From: Fibrobacter sp.
Lineage (GTDB): Bacteria; Fibrobacterota; Fibrobacteria; Fibrobacterales; Fibrobacteraceae
Direction: 5' to 3'
Length of the DNA: 35,545 bases
Assembly (NCBI GenBank): GCA_017642335.1
Contig: JAGCPF010000003.1
Coordinates: 1-35,545 of the forward strand
Position numbers and translations under genes: made by a program. Positions 1 to 7,179 of the stretch are shown in pieces (the first letter of the stretch is position 1; each line of letters begins with the position of its first letter). The notes beneath the pieces are model-generated. The model saw only the letters and a list, made by a program, of their open reading frames with translations. It did not search any database and was not told the origin of the DNA.

Positions 1-68
1 AACAACAACAACAACAACAATTAGAGGAGGACAAACTGGGCGAACAACAAACCATGTTTGACCAGTAG
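1..68 (+). CDS. C-terminal end of an unidentified protein (5' truncated by window edge)
   Basis: In the frame starting at base 3 the sequence encodes 21 residues: a run of six glutamines, then LEEDKLGEQQTMFDQ and a TAG stop at 66-68. The acidic, Gln-rich tail looks like a real protein C-terminus. The other two forward frames also end within the first 60 bases. A structured segment and a plus-strand terminator follow, as expected at the end of a transcription unit. Nothing here identifies the protein. The AAC/CAA trinucleotide run (1-20) is the coding source of the poly-Gln tract. Confidence 0.45.
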   Translation, partial: QQQQQQLEEDKLGEQQTMFDQ

Positions 69-161
69 TGCCCGTTTACGGGCGGCCTAGTAAGGACCCT
101 TGCAGGTGGCAGATTGACGTGCGTGCCCTTGCACGCCGCTAGTATTGTAGGGCTACGCCCG
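69..161 (+). other. Structured 3' segment with three short hairpins
   Basis: Between the stop at 66-68 and the terminator at 173-201 are three compact perfect hairpins: GCCCG-ttta-CGGGC (70-83), GCGTGC-cctt-GCACGC (121-136) and GGGC-tac-GCCC (150-160). No open frame of note crosses them. It may be a folded 3' UTR or a small RNA. I do not recognise an Rfam-type family. Confidence 0.35.
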
Positions 162-172
162 TATATGAAGAA

Positions 173-201
173 CCGCCGGCTTCGCCGGCGGGTCCCTTTT
201 T
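173..201 (+). terminator. Rho-independent terminator, plus strand
   Basis: CCGCCGGC (173-180) pairs perfectly with GCCGGCGG (184-191) around a ttc loop. A short GTCCC and a T-run (197-201) follow. It closes the plus-strand unit entering from the left edge and faces the tRNA-Asp terminator. Confidence 0.7.
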
Positions 202-246
202 GTATGCGCTGAACGGTATTATGTTGTGGTGAATTTTATGTGAAGC

Positions 247-280
247 AAAAAAAAAAGAAGGTCTTCCGAAGAAGACCTTC
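247..280 (-). terminator. Rho-independent terminator of tRNA-Asp
   Basis: A perfect 10-bp stem, GAAGGTCTTC (257-266) with GAAGACCTTC (271-280), has a 4-nt loop. On the minus strand it is followed by ten T residues (256-247). It starts 6 nt beyond the tRNA 3' end. Confidence 0.85.
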
Positions 281-286
281 TTTTCG

Positions 287-362
287 CGGGATAGACGAGG
301 CTTGAACTCGCAACCTCCGGCGTGACAGGCCGGTGCTCTAACCAAAATTGAGCTACCACCCC
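287..362 (-). tRNA. tRNA-Asp (GTC anticodon)
   Basis: Read on the minus strand this is a 76-nt cloverleaf. The acceptor 5' GGGGTGG pairs with CTATCCC (with G-U pairs), and the discriminator is G. The D-arm is GCTC...GAGC, the anticodon stem CCGGC/GCCGG with loop CTGTCAC gives anticodon GTC (Asp), and the T-arm GCGAG-TTCAAGC-CTCGT is canonical. CCA is not encoded. A strong promoter lies 34 nt or so upstream and a terminator immediately downstream, so it is a single-gene transcription unit. Confidence 0.95.
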
Positions 363-402
363 ATTGGCGGTTGTCAGGCTAGTTTCCTAACCGAACGAGC
401 CA

Positions 403-431
403 AATATAAAAAGTTTCTACCAAGTTGTCAA
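403..431 (-). promoter_or_regulatory. Sigma70-type promoter of tRNA-Asp
   Basis: On the minus strand TTGACA (431-426), a 17-nt spacer and TATATT (408-403) form a near-consensus promoter. The expected start is near 396, about 34 nt before the mature tRNA. The -10 TATATT recurs at other promoters in this window. Confidence 0.85.
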
Positions 432-453
432 GGGTATTGGCGCATTTTTTTTG

Positions 454-1659
454 TTAAATAGATTCCATTGAAGGAATGTCCGCATTGTAGTCCACTCCTT
501 CGACGTCGAACCCGTTGGTGGCGAGGAAATCGTGGCGGTATCCATCGAAGTCTCCGATCTGTGCTAAGGTCTCCTGCGTGATGGTTGCCATGCGTTTCTT
601 GACCTCGTCCTGCACTTTCGGTGCCATTTCCAGGTCGTCGATGCGGATGAGTCCATTTTCGTCGGTGGGGACCGGACCGCCCGTGTAAAGGCGCTCGGCA
701 AACAGGCGTTCCATCTGTTCGATGCCGTCTTCGTGAGATCCCTGTTCCTTCATGACCTTGTAGAGTACGGAAAGGTACAGCGGGATGAGGGGGATGACTG
801 CGCTGGAGCGGGTCACGATGCACTTGTTTATGGAAACGTAGGCGTTGCCACCGAGGCTTTCCTTGAGTTCGTCGTTAAGTTTCCGGGCCGTCTTTTCGAG
901 GTCCTTCTTGGCGTTGCCGATGGTTCCGTCACGATAGATGGCATGGGTGAGTGCGGGGCCGATGTATGAGAAGGCTACCGTCTTTACGCCTTCGGCGAGA
1001 ACGCCTGCTGCGGCGAGTTGCCTGGTCCAAAGCGCCCAGTCCTCGCCGCCCCTCACCTTGACGGTGTTGGCCGCCTCTTCGGCGGTGGCGGGCTCTGCGC
1101 CGATGGTGCTTATTTTGCCGGTCATGCAGTCGACGGTTTCGCCGGTAAAGGGTTCTCCGATGGGCTTGATGGCGCTATGGTAAAGATCGCCCGTGTCCGG
1201 GTCGACGCGCACGGCGGACGCTATGCTGTAGACGAGGAGGTCAACCTTCTTGCCCATTTGTTGCAAGGTCTCAATGACCTGTTTGCGCATGGTGTGGGAG
1301 AATGCGTCGCCGTTGATCGTGATGGACTTGAGGCCGGCGGCTTTGGCTTCGCGGTCGAAGGCCATGTTGTTGTACCAGCCGGGGGTGCCGCTTTGGGGGG
1401 TCGGCGTGTCGGTTCCTTCTTTCTCGAAAGATATGCCGATGGTGTCGGCGCCGTATCCGAACGCGGCGGTTATGCGGCTCGAAAGCCCGTAACCGGTGGA
1501 GCATCCGACAACGAGAACCGTCTTGGGCGCGTCCTTGGGGGAGCCCCTTTCAGCCTTTTTCTCCTGTACGTACTTGACCTGGCGAACCACGCCGGCGGCG
1601 CACCCTGCGGGGTGCGCATTGACGCACATATTGTTGCGAATCATTGGCTTGACGTTCAT
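454..1659 (-). CDS. fabV: FabV-type trans-2-enoyl-ACP/CoA reductase
   Basis: This 401-residue protein matches FabV, the NADH-dependent enoyl-ACP (enoyl-CoA) reductase that performs the last step of fatty-acid elongation. Visible features are the FabV-style N-terminus (MIRNNMCVNAHPAGC), the nucleotide-binding loop GCSTGYGLSSR (about 52-62), and the catalytic Tyr-(X)8-Lys signature at Y242/K251 within IYRDGTIGNAK. The Tyr-Lys spacing of eight residues separates FabV from FabI. Length is typical for the family. It lies 28 nt downstream of fabF on the same strand, so condensation and final reduction are probably co-expressed. A FabV enzyme also implies low triclosan sensitivity (family knowledge, not tested here). 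Confidence 0.95.
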   Translation of the reverse strand: MNVKPMIRNNMCVNAHPAGCAAGVVRQVKYVQEKKAERGSPKDAPKTVLVVGCSTGYGLSSRITAAFGYGADTIGISFEKEGTDTPTPQSGTPGWYNNMAFDREAKAAGLKSITINGDAFSHTMRKQVIETLQQMGKKVDLLVYSIASAVRVDPDTGDLYHSAIKPIGEPFTGETVDCMTGKISTIGAEPATAEEAANTVKVRGGEDWALWTRQLAAAGVLAEGVKTVAFSYIGPALTHAIYRDGTIGNAKKDLEKTARKLNDELKESLGGNAYVSINKCIVTRSSAVIPLIPLYLSVLYKVMKEQGSHEDGIEQMERLFAERLYTGGPVPTDENGLIRIDDLEMAPKVQDEVKKRMATITQETLAQIGDFDGYRHDFLATNGFDVEGVDYNADIPSMESI

Positions 1660-1687
1660 TTTTCCCCCAACCCTTTTTACAGGGCCC

Positions 1688-2938
1688 CTATTCCCTGAAT
1701 TTCTTTATGACGACAATTCCGTTGTGTCCACCGAACCCGAGGGAGGCGGAAACGGCCACGTCGATGTTTCCTTCGACACCCTTGTGCGGCACGTAGTCGA
1801 GGTCGCAGCCTTCGTCGGGGTTGTCGAGGTTGATTGTTGCCGGGTAGAACGAGTCGCGGATGGCGAGTGTCGAGATGATGGCCTCGATGACGCCGGCGGC
1901 GCCCACGCAGTGACCGGTCATGCTCTTGGTGCTCGATACCTTTATCTTGTAGGCGTGTTCGCCGAGCGCAATCTTGAGCATCTCAGTTTCGGTGAGGTCG
2001 TTCAGGTGGGTGGACGTGCCGTGGGCGTTGTAGTAGTCCACGTCGGTCGGTGCGATGCCGGCATCCTTCATGGCGCGGATCATCGCCTTCGCGCAGGTTT
2101 CTCCACCCGGGCGGGGGCTCGTGATGTGGTAGGCATCGGCGGAAGCGCCGTAGCCTGCGAGTTCTGCATAAATCTTGGCGCCGCGGGCCTTCGCGTGTTC
2201 GAGTTCTTCGAGCACCATTACGGCACCGCCTTCGCCCATGACAAAGCCGCTACGGTCTTTGTCGAATGGGCGCGACGCCTTTTCGGGGGCGTCGTTGAAT
2301 TTGTCGGTGAGCGCGTGCATTCCGGCAAAGCTCTTGATGGAATATTCGGTAATTCCGCTCTCGGACCCGCCGGCGAGGCAAACGTCTAGGCGGCCCGAGC
2401 GGATGGAATCCAGGGCGACCCCGATGGCGTCGGTGCCGGAGGCACAGGCGGTGCAGATCGTGTGGGCGGAACCCGTGATGCCGAGCGCAATGGAGACGTT
2501 CGCGCAGGCCTCGTTCGGAATGAGTTCGGGCATGGCGAGCGGGGAAACCCTGCGCTTGCCGCCTTCTATATATTTGTTGTAGGTCTCGTCGAGGATGTCC
2601 ATGCCGGCAAGGCCGTTACCGGCGACGATTCCTGTGGTGTCCTCGGCGAGCTGTTCGCGGGTGAGGCCTGCGTCTTTGACTGCCTCGTTGGCAGCTCCGA
2701 CCAGGAACTGGGTGAAGCGGGCCATGCGGCGGGCTTCTTTCGGGTCAATTCCGTGTTCTTCTGGCTTAAAATCCTTGACTTCTGCTGCTATCTTGACCGG
2801 GCTGTTGCTTGCGTCGAACTGAGTGATGGGCCCGATGCCGCTTTTACCCTCGCGAATGGAGTTCCACATATCAGGAACGGACTTTCCGATGGGAGAGACC
2901 GCTCCTACGCCTGTAATTACAATTCTTCTCTTGTTCAT
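1688..2938 (-). CDS. fabF: 3-oxoacyl-ACP synthase II (FabF)
   Basis: This 416-residue beta-ketoacyl-ACP synthase condenses malonyl-ACP with acyl-ACP. The thiolase-fold active site is complete: nucleophile C165 in CTACASGTDA, first histidine in NAHGTSTHLND, second in GHCVGAAG, and the C-terminal SLGFGGHN loop. I chose the ATG at 2938 (MNKRRIVITGVG) because it matches the usual FabF start and is preceded by an AGGAT ribosome site. The longer frame to 2983 would begin inside the promoter region. It is the first gene of the fabF-fabV unit, with a promoter at about 2985-3012. Confidence 0.95.
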   Translation of the reverse strand: MNKRRIVITGVGAVSPIGKSVPDMWNSIREGKSGIGPITQFDASNSPVKIAAEVKDFKPEEHGIDPKEARRMARFTQFLVGAANEAVKDAGLTREQLAEDTTGIVAGNGLAGMDILDETYNKYIEGGKRRVSPLAMPELIPNEACANVSIALGITGSAHTICTACASGTDAIGVALDSIRSGRLDVCLAGGSESGITEYSIKSFAGMHALTDKFNDAPEKASRPFDKDRSGFVMGEGGAVMVLEELEHAKARGAKIYAELAGYGASADAYHITSPRPGGETCAKAMIRAMKDAGIAPTDVDYYNAHGTSTHLNDLTETEMLKIALGEHAYKIKVSSTKSMTGHCVGAAGVIEAIISTLAIRDSFYPATINLDNPDEGCDLDYVPHKGVEGNIDVAVSASLGFGGHNGIVVIKKFRE

Positions 2939-2984
2939 AGGATCCTTTTTTGGGGGTAAAAGATAGCTTTTTATCCTATACATG

Positions 2985-3012
2985 TATATATATCAATAAA
3001 AATTGCGGGCAA
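2985..3012 (-). promoter_or_regulatory. Probable fabF promoter
   Basis: On the minus strand TTGCCC (3012-3007), a 16-nt spacer and TATATA (2990-2985) precede fabF by about 45 nt. A 12-bp palindrome TATACATGTATA (2977-2988) overlaps the -10. It may be an operator or just AT-rich chance. Confidence 0.5.
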
Positions 3013-3117
3013 AAAGCATAATGTAATAAAAAAGAAATCTTTCTGTAATATTATACTTTTTTTATTGTGTTTTTTCCTAAAAAAAAGAAAAAAATTTTTT
3101 TTGCTATTTTTCCAGAT

Positions 3118-3729
3118 ATGAAAGAAATTCCGAAATCACACCTTGTTCTGCTCGTTTTAGTTCTCCTCACGTTCCTCTGGTCGGCTATTGGCGTTGTCGA
3201 TACATACCTGACCTGGGTCCTGGAGGCCGCTCCGGCGATAGCCGGACTTTTGGTTCTTGTGTTTACTTACAAGAAATTCCGGATGCCAACATACCTATAC
3301 GTGATAATGGCTTTCCACATGGCCGTCCTTCTGGTGGGGGCGCACTATTCGTATGCGAAGGTGCCGCTCGGCTTCTGGATGGAGGATTGGTTCGGCTTTA
3401 CGCGCAACAATTACGACAAAATCGGGCATTTTATGCAGGGTTTTACCCCGGCGCTTTTGACTATTGAGCTTTTACGGCGTACGACTCCGCTTCGGACCAC
3501 CGGCTGGACCGTTTTTTTGGCGATCAGTGTTGCCGAGGCCATTTCGGCTCTTTATGAAATAATTGAATGGATTGCCTCATTGAGTGATCCGACTGATACG
3601 GAAGCTTTTTTGGGTACCCAGGGATACATTTGGGATACACAGACAGATATGTTCATGTGCTTGATCGGGGCGGTCGTTGCCGTTCTCATTTGGTATTTTG
3701 TCTACCCGAGGCGTTCCGCGGCCGGCTAG
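3118..3729 (+). CDS. YjdF/DUF2238-like integral membrane protein
   Basis: This 203-residue multi-pass membrane protein of the YjdF (DUF2238) type has no known biochemical role. Hydrophobic segments are at roughly 7-29, 37-52, 60-77, 105-120, 133-152 and 177-197. The conserved core has the family features NNYDKIGHFMQGF, EAISALYEIIEW and an acidic WDTQTDMF segment, whose Asp/Glu/His residues could bind metal. I use the internal ATG at 3118 rather than 3067 because the extra N-terminus would come from an A/T-rich upstream run (FFPKKKKKIFF). There is no clear Shine-Dalgarno. It is transcribed divergently from fabF. Confidence 0.75.
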   Translation: MKEIPKSHLVLLVLVLLTFLWSAIGVVDTYLTWVLEAAPAIAGLLVLVFTYKKFRMPTYLYVIMAFHMAVLLVGAHYSYAKVPLGFWMEDWFGFTRNNYDKIGHFMQGFTPALLTIELLRRTTPLRTTGWTVFLAISVAEAISALYEIIEWIASLSDPTDTEAFLGTQGYIWDTQTDMFMCLIGAVVAVLIWYFVYPRRSAAG

Positions 3730-3792
3730 AATCGGTTCTTTTTAGGCGAAAGGCTGTTTTTGGTTTTTTTTAACGGATAGAAAATTTTTTTG

Positions 3793-3821
3793 TTGCAATT
3801 ATCCGTTTTTTTATTTATATT
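3793..3821 (+). promoter_or_regulatory. Promoter of the small lipoprotein gene
   Basis: TTGCAA (3793-3798), a 17-nt spacer and TATATT (3816-3821) lie 43 nt upstream of the ATG at 3865. AAGGAG sits just before the start codon. Confidence 0.75.
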
Positions 3822-3864
3822 CGTAAAAAATTTTTAATTATTTACATAGATAAGGAGAGATATT

Positions 3865-4206
3865 ATGAAAAAACTATTGGTTCTTGCTGTTCTCGGAGCC
3901 ATCGCCACCCTTTTTACGGCTTGTGAAGAACCCCTCACGTCTTGCGACGTGAAGATGAGCCTCGTGCTCGTGGAAACCCACCAGTGCGCTGAAACGTCTG
4001 AAAAGACCGACTACCTGGAAGATAAATGCAAGGATTATTCTGCCAAGGCTCAGCTCCTTGGTGGCACTGCTGTAACGGGTTCTGGTTGCCCGGGCGGTTA
4101 TGTTAAGATTTGCTCTTACTCTGGTATTAAGGGAGATGTCTATTTCTATGACAAGGCTGATGCAGACAAGTCCTGTGATGATCTTCTCGCCGGAACGACT
4201 TGGTAA
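3865..4206 (+). CDS. Small secreted lipoprotein, function unknown
   Basis: This 113-residue protein has a lipoprotein signal peptide (lipobox LFTAC, C20). The mature part is rich in cysteine (seven after the lipidated one), with pairs such as C..GGYVKIC and SCDDL that suggest disulfides in the periplasm or at the surface. No domain is recognised. It has its own promoter (TTGCAA-N17-TATATT), a strong ribosome site AAGGAGAG and its own terminator, so it is monocistronic. Confidence 0.8.
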   Translation: MKKLLVLAVLGAIATLFTACEEPLTSCDVKMSLVLVETHQCAETSEKTDYLEDKCKDYSAKAQLLGGTAVTGSGCPGGYVKICSYSGIKGDVYFYDKADADKSCDDLLAGTTW

Positions 4207-4246
4207 GAATCTGTTCTTGACAAGTATTCTTTCATGAAATTAATTG

Positions 4247-4277
4247 GAGACCGTCCTTATGTCGGTCTCTTTTTTTA
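4247..4277 (+). terminator. Rho-independent terminator after the small lipoprotein
   Basis: GAGACCG (4247-4253) pairs perfectly with CGGTCTC (4263-4269), and seven T residues follow (4270-4276). Confidence 0.85.
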
Positions 4278-4316
4278 TTTTTGTTGCAGTTAAACTTTAA
4301 TTGAATTGTGTGATTT

Positions 4317-5309
4317 ATGATTGTATCTTGGATGACCACCAACAAGTGTAACTTGACCTGCAAGCACTGCTACCAGGACGCGGGCGAGAACAAGGCGGCC
4401 GAACTCACGACGGCAGAAGCCCTCAAGTTGATTGACGAAATCGCGAAGGCGGGGTTCAAGATCATGATTTTCAGCGGTGGCGAGCCGATGACCCGCCCCG
4501 ACATTGTGGACCTTGTTGCTCACGCCTCGAGCAAGGGCTTACGCCCGGTGTTCGGCACCAACGGCACGCTCATCACGCACGACTTGGCGTTCAAGCTCAA
4601 AGCGGCCGGGGCGATGGCGATGGGCATCAGCATCGACAGCATTGACCATGACCGCCATAACGACTTCCGCGGCCTCCCGAACGCCTTCGAACTCACGATG
4701 ATGGGCATCGAGAACTGCAAGGCGGCGGGCCTCCCGTTCCAGATTCACACGACCATCATGGACTGGAACCAGAACGAGATTTTCGACATCATGGACTGGG
4801 TTAAGGAAATCGGCGCGGTAAACCACCAGATTTTCTTCCTGATTCCCGTGGGACGCGGCAAGGAAATTGAAGGTCACGCCCTTCGCGTCGCCGAATATGA
4901 AGGTTTGCTCCGCAAGATTATGGAAAAGAGCCGCACGCTCGGCATCCCCGTCAAACCCACCTGCGCTCCGCAGTTTTTGCGCATTGCCGACCAGCTTGGC
5001 GTCAAGACGCGTTACAGCCGTGGTTGCCTCGCCGGCCTTGACTACTGCATCGTGAGCCCGATAGGGAAGGTGCGCCCCTGCGCCTACATGATGGAAGAAG
5101 CGGGTGACGTGCACGATACACCCTTCGACGAAATCTGGGCGAACGCCGAGGTGTTCAAGAAACTCCGCACCAAGGCCTACGCCGGTGCCTGCGGCAAGTG
5201 CAAGTTCAACGACCGCTGCGGCGGCTGCCGCGCCCGTGCCGCCTACTACCACGACGGCGACTACATGCAAGAAGATTCCTACTGCGCGTATGGGAGAGGC
5301 CTAAAATAG
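4317..5309 (+). CDS. Radical SAM/SPASM protein, AhbD/NirJ-like
   Basis: This 330-residue radical SAM enzyme has the [4Fe-4S]-SAM motif C11xxxC15xxC18 (CNLTCKHC), the GGEP motif (SGGEP) and a C-terminal SPASM/twitch-type cysteine cluster (CLAGLDYC..., RPCAYM, CGKCKFNDRCGGC, SYC). The N-terminal pattern ending in KIMIFSGGEPMTRPDI most resembles the AhbD/NirJ2 group, which converts iron-coproporphyrin III to heme b in the siroheme route or acts in heme d1 synthesis. No other porphyrin gene is in view, so the substrate is inferred and peptide maturation remains possible. The coding region is markedly GC-rich compared with the next gene. No good ribosome site is visible. Confidence 0.75.
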   Translation: MIVSWMTTNKCNLTCKHCYQDAGENKAAELTTAEALKLIDEIAKAGFKIMIFSGGEPMTRPDIVDLVAHASSKGLRPVFGTNGTLITHDLAFKLKAAGAMAMGISIDSIDHDRHNDFRGLPNAFELTMMGIENCKAAGLPFQIHTTIMDWNQNEIFDIMDWVKEIGAVNHQIFFLIPVGRGKEIEGHALRVAEYEGLLRKIMEKSRTLGIPVKPTCAPQFLRIADQLGVKTRYSRGCLAGLDYCIVSPIGKVRPCAYMMEEAGDVHDTPFDEIWANAEVFKKLRTKAYAGACGKCKFNDRCGGCRARAAYYHDGDYMQEDSYCAYGRGLK

Positions 5310-5340
5310 ACGGAAGGGAATTTCTCTCTTAGGTATTAGC

Positions 5341-5769
5341 ATGAAATTCATGTATCTATATGTTTTGTGGCTATTTTTTATACCTATTTGGCTTTCAAGA
5401 AAGAAATATGTTGAAAGAGAAAAACCCAAGTGGATAATTTTTTTATTGTCCCTTCCGATTAGTTGCTTAATTCTCTTTATGTGTCTTTTTGCCGGTGATA
5501 AAACTTATTGTTCTTTTACTATAGAAAATATCTTCTATTGGCTTGGATGCTCTGTGTTGATGTGGCTCGTGACGGTGCCTGTTATTTTTTTAGGAGTTAA
5601 ATGGCGTCATCAACGATGGGAAAAACATCTTGGTGAAATTCAAGATGATGTAGATAATCTTTTCGACTCAGCAATTAAGATTGCCAAAGATAAAAGGAAT
5701 GGGATGGATACATCTCGTCAAGATGCTGAATATAGGGATAAATTCAAGGATTTTGAAGACAACGGCTAA
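5341..5769 (+). CDS. Small membrane protein, function unknown
   Basis: This 142-residue protein has three hydrophobic segments (about 3-18, 31-50 and 64-86) and a charged C-terminal cytoplasmic tail with a likely helix (LGEIQDDVDNLFDSAIKIAKDK). No family is recognised. The gene is AT-rich in contrast to its flanking genes, which hints at recent acquisition. It ends 4 nt before tadA, so the two may be co-transcribed. Confidence 0.7.
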   Translation: MKFMYLYVLWLFFIPIWLSRKKYVEREKPKWIIFLLSLPISCLILFMCLFAGDKTYCSFTIENIFYWLGCSVLMWLVTVPVIFLGVKWRHQRWEKHLGEIQDDVDNLFDSAIKIAKDKRNGMDTSRQDAEYRDKFKDFEDNG

Positions 5770-5773
5770 AAAC

Positions 5774-6307
5774 ATGAATAACGCAAACGATAATCTCTCG
5801 TCTCTCGTCTCTCGTCTCTCGTCTAATCCCGAAGACGAACGCTACATGCGCATGGCGCTCCGTGAGGCACAAAAGGCCTTCGAGGAGAAGGAAATCCCTA
5901 TCGGCTGCGTTATCGTGAAGGATGGCGTGGTCATCGGCCGTGGCCACAACCAGATCGAGATGCTCAAGGACGCTACCGCCCATGCCGAAATCCTTTCCAT
6001 CGGGACGGCTGCTGGCCACTTGGACAACTGGCGCCTGGACGGATGTACTTTGTATGTAACGCTCGAGCCCTGCCCGATGTGCGCGGGGGCCATTCTCAAT
6101 AGCCGTGTTTCCCGTGTGGTCTACGGTTCCCCGGATACCCGTTTTGGCGGTTGCGGCACGACCGTCGACGTGATTACGGGCAATGCTCTCAAACGTGAGG
6201 TCGAGGTGGTGGGCGGGGTGCTCGCTGACGAGTGCCTTGGGCTCCTTAAGGCGTTTTTCCAGCAGATGCGCCTCGAAAAGGGCGATTCCGGCAACAAAGG
6301 GGTGTAG
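5774..6307 (+). CDS. tadA: tRNA-specific adenosine deaminase TadA
   Basis: This 177-residue cytidine-deaminase-fold enzyme converts A34 to inosine in tRNA-Arg(ACG). The zinc site is complete: H70-A-E72 (THAE context) with the catalytic Glu, and P-C100-P-M-C103. The core starts at about residue 24 (ERYMRMALREAQKAF), which aligns with the usual N-terminus of bacterial TadA. The first about 20 residues are therefore an extension encoded by a 7-nt tandem repeat (5794-5824). A start at the downstream ATG 5846 would skip the repeat and would still give nearly the whole domain. The ATG at 5774 follows the upstream stop by 4 nt. Confidence 0.9.
   Translation: MNNANDNLSSLVSRLSSNPEDERYMRMALREAQKAFEEKEIPIGCVIVKDGVVIGRGHNQIEMLKDATAHAEILSIGTAAGHLDNWRLDGCTLYVTLEPCPMCAGAILNSRVSRVVYGSPDTRFGGCGTTVDVITGNALKREVEVVGGVLADECLGLLKAFFQQMRLEKGDSGNKGV
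5794..5824 (+). repeat. Heptanucleotide tandem repeat (TCTCTCG)x4 in the tadA 5' end
   Basis: Four perfect copies of TCTCTCG (5794-5821) are followed by a partial TCT. The unit length is not a multiple of three, so gain or loss of one copy would shift the frame between ATG 5774 and the deaminase domain. The translated stretch is LSSLVSRLSS. Confidence 0.9.
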
Positions 6308-6336
6308 GCTCGAGGCCCGAGGCTCTCCTCTATTTC

Positions 6337-6342
6337 TATATT
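6337..6342 (+). promoter_or_regulatory. Putative -10 of the motor operon, leaderless arrangement
   Basis: TATATT followed by CAAAAC matches the -10 context at the R-repeat promoters (TATATTCAAAA). It ends 6 nt before the ATG at 6349. No Shine-Dalgarno precedes that ATG (the sequence is pyrimidine-rich), and no -35 is evident. Transcription would start at or next to the start codon. Confidence 0.45.
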
Positions 6343-6348
6343 CAAAAC

Positions 6349-7179
6349 ATGAATTTTATCAAATTTTGCGCTACTTCCGCAGCGCTCCTTTTGCTGTGTT
6401 CTTGCGACAATAACGATGTTGTCCTTGCCTTTAACACGCAGGATGCCGCTTCGCGTACTTTTTTCCTCGAGTCGTCCTTAAACGTGCTCTTGCCGGAGGA
6501 TTCTGCCAATGCCGTGCCGGAATCCATGCAATCCCATATCAAGGTGCGTAGCACGCTTAACATGCTGGTTCCTTACGATGACGGCTCTGCCCGTTTCGAA
6601 ATGAAGGTCGATTCCGTGGAATACACTTCCGACAAGCGTTCTGTCGAGGAGTTCCGTAACGTCGAAAAGCTTGTCTCGGTTCAGCATTTCCAGTTCAAGT
6701 TGGAAACAGATGGAACCATGAGCGATCCGGTTGTCGAAGATGCCGAAATGAAGTTCGGTGACGACGATATCGACCTCGTCAAACTCTTCTTGAAAATTCA
6801 GCCGGTACTTCCGTCGAAGCCTGTCGCCATAGGGGAGTCCTGGGAACGCATGGTGACTATACCGGGAGCCAATTCGGTGACGACCGTGTACAAGTCGTTC
6901 ACTCTCGAAGATGTCATGCTTCACGATGGCGCTAAAATCGCGAAAATCGGCATGAACCTCAAGTACAAGGAAGAACCGGATTCTACGTCCGACCTTCATA
7001 TGGAAAGCCTTGGCTTTGTCGTCGGTTCGGGCTCCATCCTGTTCGATGTCAGTCACGGGGTCGTTGCTTCTGCGAATCTTGAAATTAACGGCGACCTGAA
7101 CGTGAAGGACGTTATTGCCCAGGATTCCATCCCGAGCATGCACGTCATCCAGAAAATCAAGATGAGGAGTGAACCCTGA
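6349..7179 (+). CDS. Lipoprotein of the motor-like operon, function unknown
   Basis: This 276-residue lipoprotein has signal peptide MNFIKFCATSAALLLLCSC with lipidation at C19. The mature domain is mostly predicted beta strand with no recognised motif, so it probably lies at the periplasmic face of a membrane. It is the first gene of a six-gene run. Its TGA overlaps the next ATG by one base (TGATG at 7177-7181), which implies translational coupling to the beta-helix gene. The start lacks a ribosome site and lies just after a TATATT box. Confidence 0.75.
   Translation: MNFIKFCATSAALLLLCSCDNNDVVLAFNTQDAASRTFFLESSLNVLLPEDSANAVPESMQSHIKVRSTLNMLVPYDDGSARFEMKVDSVEYTSDKRSVEEFRNVEKLVSVQHFQFKLETDGTMSDPVVEDAEMKFGDDDIDLVKLFLKIQPVLPSKPVAIGESWERMVTIPGANSVTTVYKSFTLEDVMLHDGAKIAKIGMNLKYKEEPDSTSDLHMESLGFVVGSGSILFDVSHGVVASANLEINGDLNVKDVIAQDSIPSMHVIQKIKMRSEP

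Noticed and set aside
1496..2389. A 297-codon plus-strand frame over fabF/fabV.
   Set aside because: It spans two well-identified minus-strand genes and has no ribosome site or motif.
2977..2988. 12-bp palindrome TATACATGTATA at the fabF promoter as a FabR/FapR-type operator.
   Set aside because: AT-rich 12-mers of this kind arise easily by chance, and the sequence does not match an operator I know.
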